Positions 1-10,350 are shown, counted from the first letter of the stretch. The stretch: 35,907 nucleotides of DNA from an uncultured Hyphomicrobiales bacterium (GCA_903889985.1 CAISZN010000275.1:1-35907); one strand, 5' to 3'. The notes: generated by a model not told the origin, from the letters alone. Numbers and translations: made by a program.

Positions 1-341
1 CCGTCGAACATCAGGATGATGCGCTCATAGGCAGAATCCTTCTCGATGATGGGGGCGATCTGCGCGCCCTCCACGAAAAAGCGGATGCTCGCCTCATTGG
101 GGTTTTCGGCACCCGTCGTCAGATAGACATGCTGCAGTTCAGCATCGCCATCCTTCGCAGTCCCGTGGGCGAGGAAGCTCTCTTCCGAATAGGTCCAGAG
201 CACCTCGTCGAGGGCGTTGAGCCGCTCCTCGCTGCGCAACTGCACGACGGCTTTCCAGCCTTTTTCAAGCGAGCGCTCAAGCAGGATTGGCAGGGCCTTA
301 TCCAGCGTCTGGCGCGTCAGGTGGTAGAACCAGATGTCCAT
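1..341 (-). CDS. holC: DNA polymerase III chi subunit (partial, 3' end beyond the window)
   Basis: Read on the minus strand from the ATG at 341, the visible 113 codons give a protein starting MDIWFYHLTRQTLDKALP, with the segments GWKAVVQL and LWTYSEESFLAHG. This pattern is typical of HolC, the clamp-loader accessory subunit that links the polymerase III holoenzyme to SSB. The family is about 145-150 residues long, so roughly a quarter lies off the left edge. The start codon overlaps the stop of the upstream secreted-protein gene by one base (TGATG), suggesting translational coupling. Following pepA on the same strand is a common alphaproteobacterial arrangement. Identification is from sequence pattern and context. 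Confidence 0.9.
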   Translation of the reverse strand, partial: MDIWFYHLTRQTLDKALPILLERSLEKGWKAVVQLRSEERLNALDEVLWTYSEESFLAHGTAKDGDAELQHVYLTTGAENPNEASIRFFVEGAQIAPIIEKDSAYERIILMFD

Positions 342-880
342 CAGCTGCCAACAAGCACGATGAAGGTGCGGTCAGAATTGGTCCAGATGAGCCCGAGCTC
401 AACGTAGTCGGGCTCATGCTCTTCAACCTTCCCTGCCACGGAGACATCACCACGCTCGATCGAGCCACGCAGATATTCGGCGGCGTCGGACGTCATGGTG
501 CGCACCTTGGCGAGGGCCCGCGCAGTTGGCCAGCGCAAGGCCGAGATCAGGGCAGCCTCCTGCACCTTCTCGAACCGGCTGAGCAAGGTCGTATCTGCCG
601 GCAGAGTGATCTTCGCCTCGAAGCTGACGAAGGTTTCGCCCCGGCAGCGCAGGACGCCATCGATCCGGGCCTGACTGACGAGGTCGAACTGGTCGAGCCC
701 CGCCCCGGTGCCGCGAGACACGACGACCGGCCGAATGAATTCCGGCTTCAGGTCGGTCGCATTGCGCACCATGGCCTCCTTGAAGGCCGTGCAGCTTGCC
801 GTCTCCGCAGGCGCGGGCGCTGCGGTAGCAAGCCACCCGGCGGCGGCCAGGGTCAGCGCGGTTGAGAATCGGCGAAACAT
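341..880 (-). CDS. Small secreted protein of unknown function between pepA and holC
   Basis: A 179-residue protein. I chose the ATG at 880 because a GAGG Shine-Dalgarno lies just upstream and the protein then opens with a classic signal peptide: MFRR, a hydrophobic stretch, and an APAPAE cleavage region near residue 25. In-frame codons further upstream would only add a non-hydrophobic extension reaching into pepA. The mature part has two cysteines, one just after the cleavage site and one in the VLRCRGETF segment, that could form a disulfide. No recognised domain is visible. It lies 17 bases after pepA and overlaps the holC start, so it is probably co-transcribed with both. Its function is unknown. 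Confidence 0.75.
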   Translation of the reverse strand: MFRRFSTALTLAAAGWLATAAPAPAETASCTAFKEAMVRNATDLKPEFIRPVVVSRGTGAGLDQFDLVSQARIDGVLRCRGETFVSFEAKITLPADTTLLSRFEKVQEAALISALRWPTARALAKVRTMTSDAAEYLRGSIERGDVSVAGKVEEHEPDYVELGLIWTNSDRTFIVLVGS

Positions 881-897
881 TGGAACCTCGATCAGGC

Positions 898-2427
898 TCA
901 GCTTTCGTAATGCTCGGACACGAGTCTGTCGAGCAGACGAACACCCCATCCCGAGCCCCAGCTCTGGTTCACATCGGTCTGCGGCGAGGACATTCCCGTC
1001 CCGGCAATGTCGAGATGGGCCCAGGGCACGTCATTGACGAAGCGCTGAAGGAGCTGCGCGGCCGTGATCGATCCCGCATGGCGTCCGCCCGTGTTCTTCA
1101 TGTCGGCGAACTTGGAATCGATCAGCTTGTCGTAGGCGGGTCCGAGGGGCATGCGCCAGACCTTTTCGCCAGTCGCCATGCCAACCGTGAAGAGGCGGTC
1201 CGACAGTTCATCATTGTTCGAGAACAGGCCGGCATATTCTGTCCCCAGCGCGACCAGGATCGCACCGGTCAGGGTGGCCAGGTTGATCATGAACTTCGGC
1301 TTGAACTGGTTCTGAACGTGCCACAGCACATCAGCCAGAACGAGACGGCCCTCGGCATCCGTGTTGATGATCTCGATGGTCTGGCCGGACATGGTCTTGA
1401 CGATATCGCCCGGACGCTGGGCCGTACCGCTCGGCATGTTCTCCACAAGCCCGATGGCGCCAATCGCATTGACCCTGGCCTTGCGAGAGGCGAGCGCGTG
1501 CATGAGGCCGACAACGCAGGCCGCACCGGCCATGTCGCCCTTCATGTCCTCCATGCCACCGGCAGGCTTGATGGAGATACCGCCGGAATCGAAGGTGACG
1601 CCCTTGCCAATAAAGGCGACCGGGGCATCGCCCTCCTTGCCGCCCTCCCAGCGCATGATGACGCACCGGCTGTCGTGGACCGAGCCCTGGCCGACGCCGA
1701 GCAGGGCATTCATGCCCAGAGCCTGCATTGCCGCCACATCGAGCACCTCGACCTTGACCCCAAGCGCCTCCAGCGCCTTGGCGCGTTCGGCAAAACTGTC
1801 CGGGAAAAGCACGTTCGGCGGTTCGTTGACGAGGGTGCGGGCCAGGGTCACGCCCTCGACGATGGCAAGGCGGGACTGGGCGGAGCGCTGGGCGGCTTCC
1901 GGATCCGAGACCCCGATGACAACGCTGACAGCGGAGGGCTTTTCGTCGTCATCCTTCTTCTTGGTCTTATACGAATCAAAGGTATAGGCGCGAAGCTTCA
2001 TGCCGCCCAGGAAGTCGGCTGCGGCTGAGGCCGGATCACCGTTCCAATCCGGCAGGTCGAAAAGGACCAGAATATCCGTCGCCCCGTTCGCCTTGCCCAT
2101 GACTGAACCGCCAAGGCTCAGGTAATCGACCGGCGGGGCGCCAGCGGCGGGCTTCTTCGAAGGATGGGATCCGGCAACCAGCAGTCGGGCAACCTTCAAG
2201 CCCGACGGTGCAAGCAGATCCATGGCGGAGGAGGTCTTTCCCTTGAATTTCGCCGCTCCTGCGGCCCGTCCGATCAGCTCCGCCGCCGGTCCAAGGAGAT
2301 TGCGCGTCGCATGGGACTGCGCGAGGTCCTCACCCGCGAAGACAACCAGCGTCGCGCTCTCGGAGCGACCGGCGCGGGCTGCGAGGTCTTCGATGGAGGT
2401 GAACACGATCTCGACGGTCTGCGGCAT
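898..2427 (-). CDS. pepA: Leucyl aminopeptidase (cytosol aminopeptidase, M17 family)
   Basis: A 509-residue protein with the M17 signature NTDAEGRL at about residue 353 and the [15 protein letters not shown] block upstream, which supplies a metal-binding Lys and Asp. These residues hold the two metal ions that activate water for release of N-terminal amino acids. The enzyme is a cytosolic hexamer, and in some bacteria PepA also binds DNA. I prefer the ATG at 2427 (MPQTVEIVF) because AGAGGG lies upstream; a start at 2463 would add 12 residues. It is the first gene of a minus-strand pepA / secreted protein / holC run and is divergent from lptF. Confidence 0.95.
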   Translation of the reverse strand: MPQTVEIVFTSIEDLAARAGRSESATLVVFAGEDLAQSHATRNLLGPAAELIGRAAGAAKFKGKTSSAMDLLAPSGLKVARLLVAGSHPSKKPAAGAPPVDYLSLGGSVMGKANGATDILVLFDLPDWNGDPASAAADFLGGMKLRAYTFDSYKTKKKDDDEKPSAVSVVIGVSDPEAAQRSAQSRLAIVEGVTLARTLVNEPPNVLFPDSFAERAKALEALGVKVEVLDVAAMQALGMNALLGVGQGSVHDSRCVIMRWEGGKEGDAPVAFIGKGVTFDSGGISIKPAGGMEDMKGDMAGAACVVGLMHALASRKARVNAIGAIGLVENMPSGTAQRPGDIVKTMSGQTIEIINTDAEGRLVLADVLWHVQNQFKPKFMINLATLTGAILVALGTEYAGLFSNNDELSDRLFTVGMATGEKVWRMPLGPAYDKLIDSKFADMKNTGGRHAGSITAAQLLQRFVNDVPWAHLDIAGTGMSSPQTDVNQSWGSGWGVRLLDRLVSEHYES

Positions 2428-2719
2428 GGAATCCCTCTCGATTAGCAATTCCGGGCTATTCATCCCGGATCAGGCAGCCAGAAGCTGCATCCAACGACCA
2501 ACTTACGCAAAAGGATCGCATCCCGCCATCAATCCGCCGTGACGAAACAACAAAGTGGCAAAACGGCCACGCTGTGCCTGCTGTGGCCCTTGTCACCGCG
2601 TGGTTTTGGGTAGGGAGCTTGCACCCCCTGCCCGCTCACAGTAGCGAAATAGGAACGCACAGCCGGCGCGGCGACTCAATCGTTTACGCCCCGCTGGATC
2701 ATCAGGTGCCGGAACGCGA
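2428..2719. promoter_or_regulatory. Divergent intergenic region between pepA and lptF
   Basis: This 292-base gap separates divergent genes, so it must contain the promoters for both the pepA run and the lptF run. I see no convincing -35/-10 pair, long palindrome or coding frame in it. The lptF start also lacks a strong Shine-Dalgarno. Confidence 0.4.
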
Positions 2720-3856
2720 ATGTCGCTGATCGAACGATATGTCTTCCGGCTTGCGCTGACGGCCTTCCTCGCCGCGCTGACCGGCCTGACCGCAGTGATC
2801 TGGGTGACCCAGGTGCTGAGAGATTTTGATCTTCTGACCACCAAGGGGCAGTCCCTCCTCATATTTCTCTCGGCGACAGGCCTCGTGGTGCCCTCGCTGG
2901 TGATGATCATTGCCCCGGTCGCCCTGTTTGCAGCCGTCATCTTCACGCTCAACAAGCTGAACGGCGACAGCGAGCTCGTGGTCATGAGCGCCGCTGGTCT
3001 GTCGCCATTGCGGCTGCTGCGTCCGGTTGCAATCCTGACCGTCGCTGTTGCCATCCTTGTCGGCTCGATCACGCTCTGGGCGATGCCGGCGAGCTTTGCC
3101 GAGTTGCGGAACCTGCTCATGAAGGTGCGGGCGGACTTCCTCTCCCGCGTCGTACGCGAGGGCCAGTTCACCACCCTCGATCGGGGATTCGTCTTCCACT
3201 ATCGAGAGCGCGAGCCCAATGGGGGCCTTGCCGGCATTTTCATGCAGGACCGGCGCGACCCGGAAAAGCTCAATACTTACATTGCCGAAAAGGGCCTGAC
3301 CGTCGAGAATGAGAAGCAGAACTACCTCATTCTGGAAAAGGGCAGCATTCAGCGCCAGACCCGTGGCAGCCGTGACCCGGCCATGGTCGTCTTCGACCGT
3401 TATGCCATCGATCTCGCCCAGTTCGGGTCAGAAGGAGAAGGCGCTCCGCTGAAACCGCGCGAACGCAGCACGCTTGAGCTGATGCACCCACCTGCCAATG
3501 ACGAATATGCGGTCCGAAACCAGGGCTCGATGCGCTCGGAGCTGCATGACCGTTTCGTCAACCCGCTCTATGCGATTGTGTTTGGGATGGTAGCCTTTGC
3601 AGCATTGGCCAAGCCCAAGACAACCCGCCAGGGCCGGGGCCTTGCGATCGGCGGCGCGGTCGTTGCCGTTCTTGCCATTCGGGTCGCCGGGTTTGGCATC
3701 GCGGCGCTCATTGCTCGCCATCCCTGGGCCGTTCTGGTTCTCTATCTCGTGCCACTGGCGACAATTGCTGCGGCCGGCTGGTATGCCTTCGGGGAACCGG
3801 AACGCTGGTTCGCAAACCTGCGCGCGACGGCGCCCAAGCGCGCGACGGCAGGCTGA
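2720..3856 (+). CDS. lptF: LPS export ABC transporter permease LptF
   Basis: A 378-residue inner-membrane protein of the YjgP/YjgQ family. Hydrophobic segments lie near residues 12-32, 45-75 and 100-122, then a soluble periplasmic region (about 125-275, the jellyroll), then three more membrane segments (about 278-297, 304-331, 334-357). This six-helix plus jellyroll layout is the LptF/LptG fold. With LptG and the ATPase LptB it extracts lipopolysaccharide from the inner membrane and passes it to LptC. It begins a plus-strand run lptF-lptG-lptD-surA-pdxA-rsmA and is separated from lptG by two bases. LptF rather than LptG is assigned from gene order. Confidence 0.93.
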   Translation: MSLIERYVFRLALTAFLAALTGLTAVIWVTQVLRDFDLLTTKGQSLLIFLSATGLVVPSLVMIIAPVALFAAVIFTLNKLNGDSELVVMSAAGLSPLRLLRPVAILTVAVAILVGSITLWAMPASFAELRNLLMKVRADFLSRVVREGQFTTLDRGFVFHYREREPNGGLAGIFMQDRRDPEKLNTYIAEKGLTVENEKQNYLILEKGSIQRQTRGSRDPAMVVFDRYAIDLAQFGSEGEGAPLKPRERSTLELMHPPANDEYAVRNQGSMRSELHDRFVNPLYAIVFGMVAFAALAKPKTTRQGRGLAIGGAVVAVLAIRVAGFGIAALIARHPWAVLVLYLVPLATIAAAGWYAFGEPERWFANLRATAPKRATAG

Positions 3857-3858
3857 CC

Positions 3859-4941
3859 ATGGTCGGGCGCACACTCACTCGATATATGTCAATTCGCTTC
3901 GTACAGGCCATTGCTGGCGTGTTCGGGACGATCTTTGCATTAGTCTATCTGCTTGATTTCGTGGAGATGCTTCGGCGCGCTGCCGGCATCCCCGAGGCCG
4001 GAACGGGCCTGCTGGCACTGCTCTGCCTGCTTCGTGTTCCGGAAGTGACCGAACAGGTCCTGCCCTTCGCGGTTCTTGCGGGCTCGCTCTTTGCTTTTGT
4101 CTCCCTGTCGCGCAAGCTTGAGCTGGTGGTTGCCCGCGCTGCCGGCATCTCGGTCTGGCAGTTCCTCGTGCCTCCTGTGATGATCGTCCTGCTGATCGGC
4201 ATATTTTCCGTTACCGTCTACAATCCGATGTGTGCTGCGTTCAAGGAAAGGGCCGATCGGATCGAGACAGGGCTGTTCAAGGGTGCGGACACCGGAACCG
4301 ATACAAGCCTTTGGATTCGCCAGCGCAGCGCGGACGGCCAGTCGATCCTGAGGGCGGAGCAGTCCTCCGACAATGGAACCCGCCTGGCCTCTGTGACGGC
4401 CTTTGTCTATCGGCCGAACGGGGCCTTCCAGGAGCGCGTCGAAGCCCCGGAAGCAACCCTCACCACAGGCTTCTGGATCCTCAAGGACGCCCGGGTTTCC
4501 GCGCCGGAGGCAGAGCCAAAAGATGTCGCATCCTACAGGTTGGCAACGACGCTCTCGGCTGAGCAGGTCACCCAGTCCTTCGTGGCGCCGGAAGCCGTCT
4601 CCTTCTGGGCACTCGCCGACACTGCCCGACGGATCGAGGGCGCCGGTCTGGATGCCAACCGCTATCGCCTTCGTTTTCAATCACTTTTGGCCCGTCCACT
4701 CATGCTTGTGGCCATGGTTCTCATCGCTGCATCGTTTTCGTTAAGATTTTTCAGATTTGGTGGAATTGCAAAGATGGTTTCGGGTGGTGTGGCGGCCGGC
4801 TTCATGCTTTATGTGGCGACGAAGCTGATCGGGGATCTCGGCGGGGCTGGCCTCCTGAGTGCTTCGGTCGCGGCATGGTCTCCGGCGATCATCGGTAGTT
4901 TGTTAGGTACACTGGTTTTGCTGCATCAGGAGGATGGTTGA
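3859..4941 (+). CDS. lptG: LPS export ABC transporter permease LptG
   Basis: A 360-residue paralogue of the preceding gene with the same plan: N-terminal membrane helices (about 14-33, 55-80, 98-120, the last ending in VTVYNPMCAAFKERAD), a central periplasmic jellyroll and three C-terminal helices. It is the second permease half of the LptB2FG extractor. The start ATG lies two bases after the lptF stop, and its TGA overlaps the lptD ATG by one base, so the three genes are probably translated as a unit. The assignment as LptG rests on position directly before lptD and on the family pattern. Confidence 0.93.
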   Translation: MVGRTLTRYMSIRFVQAIAGVFGTIFALVYLLDFVEMLRRAAGIPEAGTGLLALLCLLRVPEVTEQVLPFAVLAGSLFAFVSLSRKLELVVARAAGISVWQFLVPPVMIVLLIGIFSVTVYNPMCAAFKERADRIETGLFKGADTGTDTSLWIRQRSADGQSILRAEQSSDNGTRLASVTAFVYRPNGAFQERVEAPEATLTTGFWILKDARVSAPEAEPKDVASYRLATTLSAEQVTQSFVAPEAVSFWALADTARRIEGAGLDANRYRLRFQSLLARPLMLVAMVLIAASFSLRFFRFGGIAKMVSGGVAAGFMLYVATKLIGDLGGAGLLSASVAAWSPAIIGSLLGTLVLLHQEDG

Positions 4942-7499
4942 TGGGGCGGCGTTTCAGCCCCGCCGGGATGCGCCGACGTCGCCTTGTCAGGGCGGCGGTC
5001 GTAGCTGCATGGACAGGTCTCGCCTGTACCTGTGCCCTTCCCTCCATGGCGCAGACCCTCAACGACAAAATTTCCCAGCGTGCGGCCCCCAAGCAGGGGC
5101 AGCAGGATCGTTTGCTGCTCCAGGCCGACGAGATGGTCTACGACCGCGACCACAACAAGGTGGAAGCGCACAAGTCGGTCCAGCTTTATTATCAGGGCCG
5201 CATCATGCAGGCCGACAAGGTCACCTATGACCGGGACAAGAACCGGGTCTATGCGGAAGGCCACGTAAAGCTGACCGAGACGGATGGGACCATTTCCTAT
5301 GCGGACCGCATGGAACTGACTGATGACTTCAAGGATGGCTTTGTTGACAGCCTGAAGACCGATTCTGCTGACAAGACACATTTTACCGCGGCCCGTGGCG
5401 AGCGCACCGGCGGCGACGTCACGGTGCTTGACCGCGGCACCTACACGGCCTGTCAGGCCTGTGAAAAGGATCCGTCCAAGCCGCCATTGTGGCAGGTTCG
5501 CGCCAAGCGGATCATCCACAACAATGACGAGCAGATGGTCTATTACGAGGATGCGTCACTCGAGCTGGCCGGTATTCCCGTCGCCTGGTTGCCCTATTTC
5601 TCGGTCGCTGACCCAAGCGTGAAGCGCAAGAGCGGCGTCCTGACACCCCACTACGAGGTGCGCTCCAATGTGGGCGTGGGCATCGCGATCCCGTTGTTCT
5701 GGGCCATCGCGCCAAACTACGACCTGACCGTCACGCCGACTCTCTACAGCAAGCAGGGCCTCTACTCGGAAGCCGAATGGCGGCATCAGCTTACGACCGG
5801 CTCCTACAACATCCGCGCAGCCGGGATTTTCCAGGCGCAGCCAGGTCTTTTTCCCACGTATCCGGATGGTCCTGGCTCACGCAAGACACGCGGCGCGCTG
5901 GAGAGCACCGGGCAGTTCTGGATCAATGAGAAGTGGAGCTTCGGCTGGGACGTCAGCCTGCTGAGTGATCGCTGGTTCCTGCAGGACTACCGGATGCCCT
6001 CCGGCACCATGTCCTCGAACTACTTCAAAGAAGCCGTGTCGACGGCCTATCTCACCGGCCAGGGAGACCGCGGGTACTTCGACATGCGGGCCTACTATTT
6101 CAAGGGCCTTAGCCGCTTCGACATCCAGGAGCAGCAGCCCGTCGTTGGCCCTGTCCTCGATTACAACAAGACCTTCGACCTCAACCCTGCCAAGACTTTC
6201 ATCGGCGGCCAGGTCGAGATTGACGCAAACCTCACCCACATCAATCGTGGGCTTGCAGATTATCAGTCAACCACAGCCCGTCAGGTTGATTCAGCCTATA
6301 ACCTCTATGACGTCTGCACGACCTATAGTCGGACGCAGTGCCTCGTGCGTGGTGTTGGCGGGGATTACACCCGAGCAACATTGAATGTGTCGTGGAAGCG
6401 CCAGTTCATTGATCCGATCGGGCAGGTCTGGACGCCCTTCGCTTTCACGCATGTGAATGGGGCCATCCTCTCGATCGATCGCTCGAACTCGCAGACATTC
6501 GTCAATGGCCTTGCCAGCTCGACGATCTCCAACGCTTCTCAATCGGCCTTCTTCGGCACCGGCGAAAGCGCATGGTCTGGACAGGTCACGCCCGGCGTTG
6601 GCCTCGAATATCGCTATCCCTTCGTGATGGCGAATGAGTGGGCGACCCATGTTTTCGAGCCAATCGCTCAGGTCATCATCCGCCCGAACGAGAGCATCAG
6701 CCAGTCACAGGTCAACGAGGACGCCCAGAGCCTCGTTTTCGATGACACCAATCTCTTCGCCTGGAATAAATATTCCGGCTATGACCGCTTTGAAGGCGGC
6801 ACCCGGGCAAACTATGGTGGCCAGTATACAGTCACCTTCAAGAAGGGCGGCTATATCAACTTCATGGCCGGCCAGTCCTTCCAGCTTGCTGGCCGGAACT
6901 CCTATGCGACGCCTGATGCAGCGAATATAGGCCTGTCCTCCGGGCTCGACACCAAGGCATCCGATATCGTGACGCGGTTTACAATCGCGCCGAACTCGCA
7001 GTTCTCTTTCATCGCAAAGGGGCGCTTCGACTCCAAGGACTTCACCTTGAGCCGCCTGGACCTGTCGGCCAATGCGAACTGGGGGCCGATTGAATCAAGC
7101 CTGCAGTATGCGCGATACGAAGCACAGCCAATTATCGGCTACTACAAGCGTCGCGAAGGCCTCTCCACGAACCTCAAGTACAAGTTCGATCAGCACTATT
7201 TCGTGACGGGAAATGTCATCTTCGATCTGACACGCCACCTCTATAACACCGACCCTCAGGTCGGTGGTCATGCAGGCCTCTTCTCCGTGGCCGGTATGGG
7301 CTTCGGTGCGGGCTATATAGACGATTGCACAACCTTCTCTCTCAATTACTCATCGGTCTATCAGGACAAGGGAACTGGAACGCCGGTCCGCAACCAGACT
7401 GTCGTCATGCAGCTGCAGCTGCGCACGCTGGGCACCACGCGCCTCCAGTCGTCGATCGGTGACATCAAGGTCACTGACGGCGTGAAGAGCGAGTACTGA
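4941..7499 (+). CDS. lptD: LPS assembly outer-membrane protein LptD
   Basis: An 852-residue outer-membrane barrel protein. I chose the ATG at 4941 because AGGAGG at 4928-4933 is well placed and the start overlaps the lptG stop. A signal peptide (basic MGRRFSP..RRRR, hydrophobic core, ALPSMAQ cleavage) is followed by an OstA-type jellyroll (about residues 45-140, with repeated YDRDHNKVEAH / YDRDKNRVYAEG motifs) and a long C-terminal barrel rich in alternating aromatic strands. Cysteines occur in TACQACEKDP and near the C-terminus (YIDDCTTF), consistent with the inter-domain disulfides known for LptD. With LptE it inserts lipopolysaccharide into the outer leaflet. Length is normal for alphaproteobacterial LptD. 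Confidence 0.95.
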   Translation: MGRRFSPAGMRRRRLVRAAVVAAWTGLACTCALPSMAQTLNDKISQRAAPKQGQQDRLLLQADEMVYDRDHNKVEAHKSVQLYYQGRIMQADKVTYDRDKNRVYAEGHVKLTETDGTISYADRMELTDDFKDGFVDSLKTDSADKTHFTAARGERTGGDVTVLDRGTYTACQACEKDPSKPPLWQVRAKRIIHNNDEQMVYYEDASLELAGIPVAWLPYFSVADPSVKRKSGVLTPHYEVRSNVGVGIAIPLFWAIAPNYDLTVTPTLYSKQGLYSEAEWRHQLTTGSYNIRAAGIFQAQPGLFPTYPDGPGSRKTRGALESTGQFWINEKWSFGWDVSLLSDRWFLQDYRMPSGTMSSNYFKEAVSTAYLTGQGDRGYFDMRAYYFKGLSRFDIQEQQPVVGPVLDYNKTFDLNPAKTFIGGQVEIDANLTHINRGLADYQSTTARQVDSAYNLYDVCTTYSRTQCLVRGVGGDYTRATLNVSWKRQFIDPIGQVWTPFAFTHVNGAILSIDRSNSQTFVNGLASSTISNASQSAFFGTGESAWSGQVTPGVGLEYRYPFVMANEWATHVFEPIAQVIIRPNESISQSQVNEDAQSLVFDDTNLFAWNKYSGYDRFEGGTRANYGGQYTVTFKKGGYINFMAGQSFQLAGRNSYATPDAANIGLSSGLDTKASDIVTRFTIAPNSQFSFIAKGRFDSKDFTLSRLDLSANANWGPIESSLQYARYEAQPIIGYYKRREGLSTNLKYKFDQHYFVTGNVIFDLTRHLYNTDPQVGGHAGLFSVAGMGFGAGYIDDCTTFSLNYSSVYQDKGTGTPVRNQTVVMQLQLRTLGTTRLQSSIGDIKVTDGVKSEY

Positions 7500-7531
7500 G
7501 CCCCGGCGCGGCCAAACTATCCGAGGACGCC

Positions 7532-8449
7532 ATGACAGCATCTTACGCCATGCTTCGAACCCGGCTGCTTGCAGCCTGCATTGTGATCGCCAGCCTTGGC
7601 TCCTTCGCTCTGACCGGCGCAGCATACGCGCAGGCCGTGATCGCAACTGTCAACGATGACCCGATCACCAATGTCGACATCGATCAGCACATGCGCATCC
7701 TCAAGGTCCTGCGCAAGCCGGCAACAAAGGAAGCCGCACTTGAGGATGTCATCGCGACCCGCCTGAAGCTGATGGAGACCGCCAAATACAAGCTGTCAGC
7801 TGGAAATCCCGAGATCGGCATGGCACTGAGCTTCACAGCCCGGACCTTGAAGATGGAGCCGCAACAGTTGCTCGGAGCCCTTCAGGGGGCCGGTGTCACG
7901 CAGGATCAGTGGCAGCAACGCTGGAAGGCAGAGGGTGCCTGGACAACACTCGTTCGCGCCCTCAATCGGTCACTCGAAGTCAGCGAAAACGATGTTCGGG
8001 CCGAGCTTGCCCGGGACAACAAGTCCCGCGCGACGGAATATACGATCCAGCAGGTCATTATGGTCGTGCCCTCCGCCGGCGAAGGCGGGCTGCAGGCAAA
8101 AATAAGCCAGGCCCAATCGTTGCGCGCCCGGTTCACTGATTGCGAAACAGGCCTTCAGCTTGCCAGAGGAATGACGGACACGGCTGTGCGTGACCCCATG
8201 ACGCGCTCGGCCTCCGCCCTGACCCCGGAGTTGCGCAAACTTCTCGACCAAACCGCCGTCGGACACCTCACGCCGCCCTCTCGCGGGGAGGCAGGAATTG
8301 AAATGCTTGCGGTTTGCAAGAAGACAGATCGCGAGGACACTTCCGCCGCAGAAAATGTTCGAAACGACCTGCTTGCCAAGAAGCTTGATAGCCAGGCGGA
8401 TGCGCGCTTTCAGGAGCTCCGTGCCAAGGCGATCATCGTCAAGAAGTGA
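7532..8449 (+). CDS. surA: SurA-type periplasmic chaperone / degenerate peptidyl-prolyl isomerase
   Basis: A 305-residue exported protein. The signal peptide ends near AAYAQ, and the mature chain starts AVIATVNDDPITNVDIDQHM, the standard opening of a SurA N-terminal chaperone domain (about residues 34-165). The following region (about 170-275) occupies the place of a parvulin domain, but I cannot see the usual parvulin pattern clearly, so isomerase activity is doubtful. E. coli SurA has 428 residues and two parvulin domains; this shorter form is common in alphaproteobacteria. SurA escorts barrel proteins such as LptD across the periplasm, which fits its place directly after lptD. GAGGA precedes the ATG. 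Confidence 0.85.
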   Translation: MTASYAMLRTRLLAACIVIASLGSFALTGAAYAQAVIATVNDDPITNVDIDQHMRILKVLRKPATKEAALEDVIATRLKLMETAKYKLSAGNPEIGMALSFTARTLKMEPQQLLGALQGAGVTQDQWQQRWKAEGAWTTLVRALNRSLEVSENDVRAELARDNKSRATEYTIQQVIMVVPSAGEGGLQAKISQAQSLRARFTDCETGLQLARGMTDTAVRDPMTRSASALTPELRKLLDQTAVGHLTPPSRGEAGIEMLAVCKKTDREDTSAAENVRNDLLAKKLDSQADARFQELRAKAIIVKK

Positions 8450-8455
8450 GGCTTT

Positions 8456-9487
8456 GTGAGAGATGACGCCGTCCAGAGCCGCCAGCTCCCGCTGGCCTTG
8501 ACGCAGGGCGACCCGTCCGGAATTGGACCGGAGATCGCCCTGAAGGCATGGCTCGCGCGTCAACCACAAGATCGCCCGTGGTTCCTTCTCGCCGACCCCG
8601 ACCACATTCAGCGCGTAGCGACGGAACTGGGCCTGCACGTGCAGGTACGATCAGTTATCCCCGGGCAGGTACCTCACGTGTTTGGCGATGAGCTTCCGGT
8701 CGTGCCCCTCTCGACAAAGGTCTCCGGCGCGTTTGGCAAGCCTCACGAAGATGACGCGTCGGCGACGCTTGAAGCCATCGAACGCGCAGTGTCCATGACC
8801 CATGCCGGCGAAGCGGCTGGTGTCGTCACCAACCCCATCGCCAAGGACGTGCTCTACCGCGCCGGCTTCCGCCACCCCGGTCATACGGAATGGCTTGGGG
8901 AGCTGGGCACGAAGTACTGGAATTGCGGGCCATGCCTGCCCGTCATGCTCCTGTGGTCTCGGCAACTCGCGGTTGTTCCCGTGACCATCCACGTCGCCCT
9001 GTCGCGCGCCATCACTGACCTGACGACAGAGCTGATTGTCGAGACATCCCGCATCGTGGCCAGGGACTATCGAGAGAAGTTCGGCATCTCGGCACCCCGC
9101 CTTGCCATTGCCGGCCTCAATCCGCATGCCGGCGAGAGTGGCAGCATGGGTCGCGAGGACATCGATATGATCGCGCCAGCGGTCCGTATCCTGCAGTCGG
9201 AATGCATCGATGTGCGTGGCCCGTTGCCGCCCGACACCATGTTTCACGCTGCAGCCCGCGCAAAATATGATGTCGCCATCTGCATGTACCATGATCAGGC
9301 ACTCATCCCGATCAAGACCCTCGCCTTCGATGAAGGTGTGAACACCACGCTGGGCCTGCCTTTCGTGCGCACGTCACCTGATCATGGGACCGCCTTCGAT
9401 ATTGCTGGCAAGGGCGTAGCTTCGGAGACGAGCCTGCTGGCGGCCATTCGCCTTGCGGATCAACTCGCCAGCGTGGCTGTTCCGTGA
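8456..9487 (+). CDS. pdxA: 4-hydroxythreonine-4-phosphate dehydrogenase
   Basis: A 343-residue enzyme of pyridoxal-phosphate (vitamin B6) biosynthesis that oxidises 4-phosphohydroxy-L-threonine with NAD. The family blocks are all present: GDPSGIGPE at the N-terminus, substrate-binding HT at residues 143-144, and three histidines matching the metal ligands of E. coli PdxA (about H179 in TIHVAL, H224 in NPHAGE, H279 in MYHDQ), followed by [16 protein letters not shown]. The start is a GTG six bases after the surA stop. Its end overlaps rsmA by four bases (GTGA). pdxA next to rsmA/ksgA is an old proteobacterial pairing. Confidence 0.96.
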   Translation: MRDDAVQSRQLPLALTQGDPSGIGPEIALKAWLARQPQDRPWFLLADPDHIQRVATELGLHVQVRSVIPGQVPHVFGDELPVVPLSTKVSGAFGKPHEDDASATLEAIERAVSMTHAGEAAGVVTNPIAKDVLYRAGFRHPGHTEWLGELGTKYWNCGPCLPVMLLWSRQLAVVPVTIHVALSRAITDLTTELIVETSRIVARDYREKFGISAPRLAIAGLNPHAGESGSMGREDIDMIAPAVRILQSECIDVRGPLPPDTMFHAAARAKYDVAICMYHDQALIPIKTLAFDEGVNTTLGLPFVRTSPDHGTAFDIAGKGVASETSLLAAIRLADQLASVAVP

Positions 9488-10350
9488 GCCAGATCGATGA
9501 TTTGCCGCCCCTGCGCGACGTCGTGCGCGAATTCGAGCTCGACGCGAAAAAATCGCTTGGTCAGAACTTCCTCTATGATCTCAACCTGACGGCGCGCATC
9601 GCGCGTGCAGCCGGGCCTCTCGAAAATGTCACCGTCCTTGAGGTTGGCCCTGGCCCAGGTGGCCTCACGCGCGCGCTTTTGGCAGAAGGCGCGAAGAAGG
9701 TCGTCGCCATCGAGCGCGATACACGCTGCCTGCCGGCACTGGATCAGATTTCGCGCCGCTATCCGGGACGGCTGGAGGTCGTCAGCGGAGATGCGCTTGA
9801 GATCGATATGGCAGCCATTGCGGCAAGGGCCAGCGGCCCCGTGCATATCTGCGCCAACCTCCCTTACAATATCGGCACCCTGCTACTGATCCGCTGGCTC
9901 GAAATCGAGCCGTGGCCGCCCTGGTTCGACCGCATGGTGCTCATGTTCCAGCGTGAAGTCGCAGAGCGAATCGTCGCCACGCCAAACGAGCGCGCGGATT
10001 ACGGTCGGCTGGGCGTGCTCGCGGGATGGCGCACCAAGGCAAACATCCTCTTCGATGTCCCGCCTTCTGCCTTCAACCCACCTCCGAAAGTGACCTCGTC
10101 AGTCGTTGACCTGCGGCCCCGCCCGCAACCGCTCGAATGCGATCCGAAGCTGTTGTCACAGATTACGCAAGCAGCCTTTGGCCAGCGCCGGAAGATGCTG
10201 CGGCAGTCGCTGAAGGGCATGGTCGCAGGCAGCAGGATGGTCGATCCCCAAGCTCTTCTGGAGGCTGCCGGACTGGAGCCCACTCGTCGTGCCGAGGAGA
10301 TCCCCATCGAGGGATTTGTGCGCCTTGCCCGCGCACTATCAGAAGCCTGA
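9484..10350 (+). CDS. rsmA: 16S rRNA dimethyladenosine transferase (RsmA/KsgA)
   Basis: A 288-residue SAM-dependent methyltransferase. Motif I ([12 protein letters not shown], about residues 51-62) binds S-adenosylmethionine, and NLPYN at 125-129 is the catalytic motif of the KsgA/Dim1 family that dimethylates two adjacent adenines in the 3' terminal helix of 16S rRNA. The helical C-terminal domain (about 200-288) with [17 protein letters not shown] is also typical. It starts with GTG inside the pdxA stop. Its TGA abuts the stop of the convergent gene at 10351 with no base between. Confidence 0.96.
   Translation: MSQIDDLPPLRDVVREFELDAKKSLGQNFLYDLNLTARIARAAGPLENVTVLEVGPGPGGLTRALLAEGAKKVVAIERDTRCLPALDQISRRYPGRLEVVSGDALEIDMAAIAARASGPVHICANLPYNIGTLLLIRWLEIEPWPPWFDRMVLMFQREVAERIVATPNERADYGRLGVLAGWRTKANILFDVPPSAFNPPPKVTSSVVDLRPRPQPLECDPKLLSQITQAAFGQRRKMLRQSLKGMVAGSRMVDPQALLEAAGLEPTRRAEEIPIEGFVRLARALSEA

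Noticed and set aside
862-2028. Long plus-strand open frame opposite pepA
   Set aside because: It is antisense to an unmistakable M17 peptidase and has no domain or Shine-Dalgarno; GC-rich codon bias opens the opposite frame.
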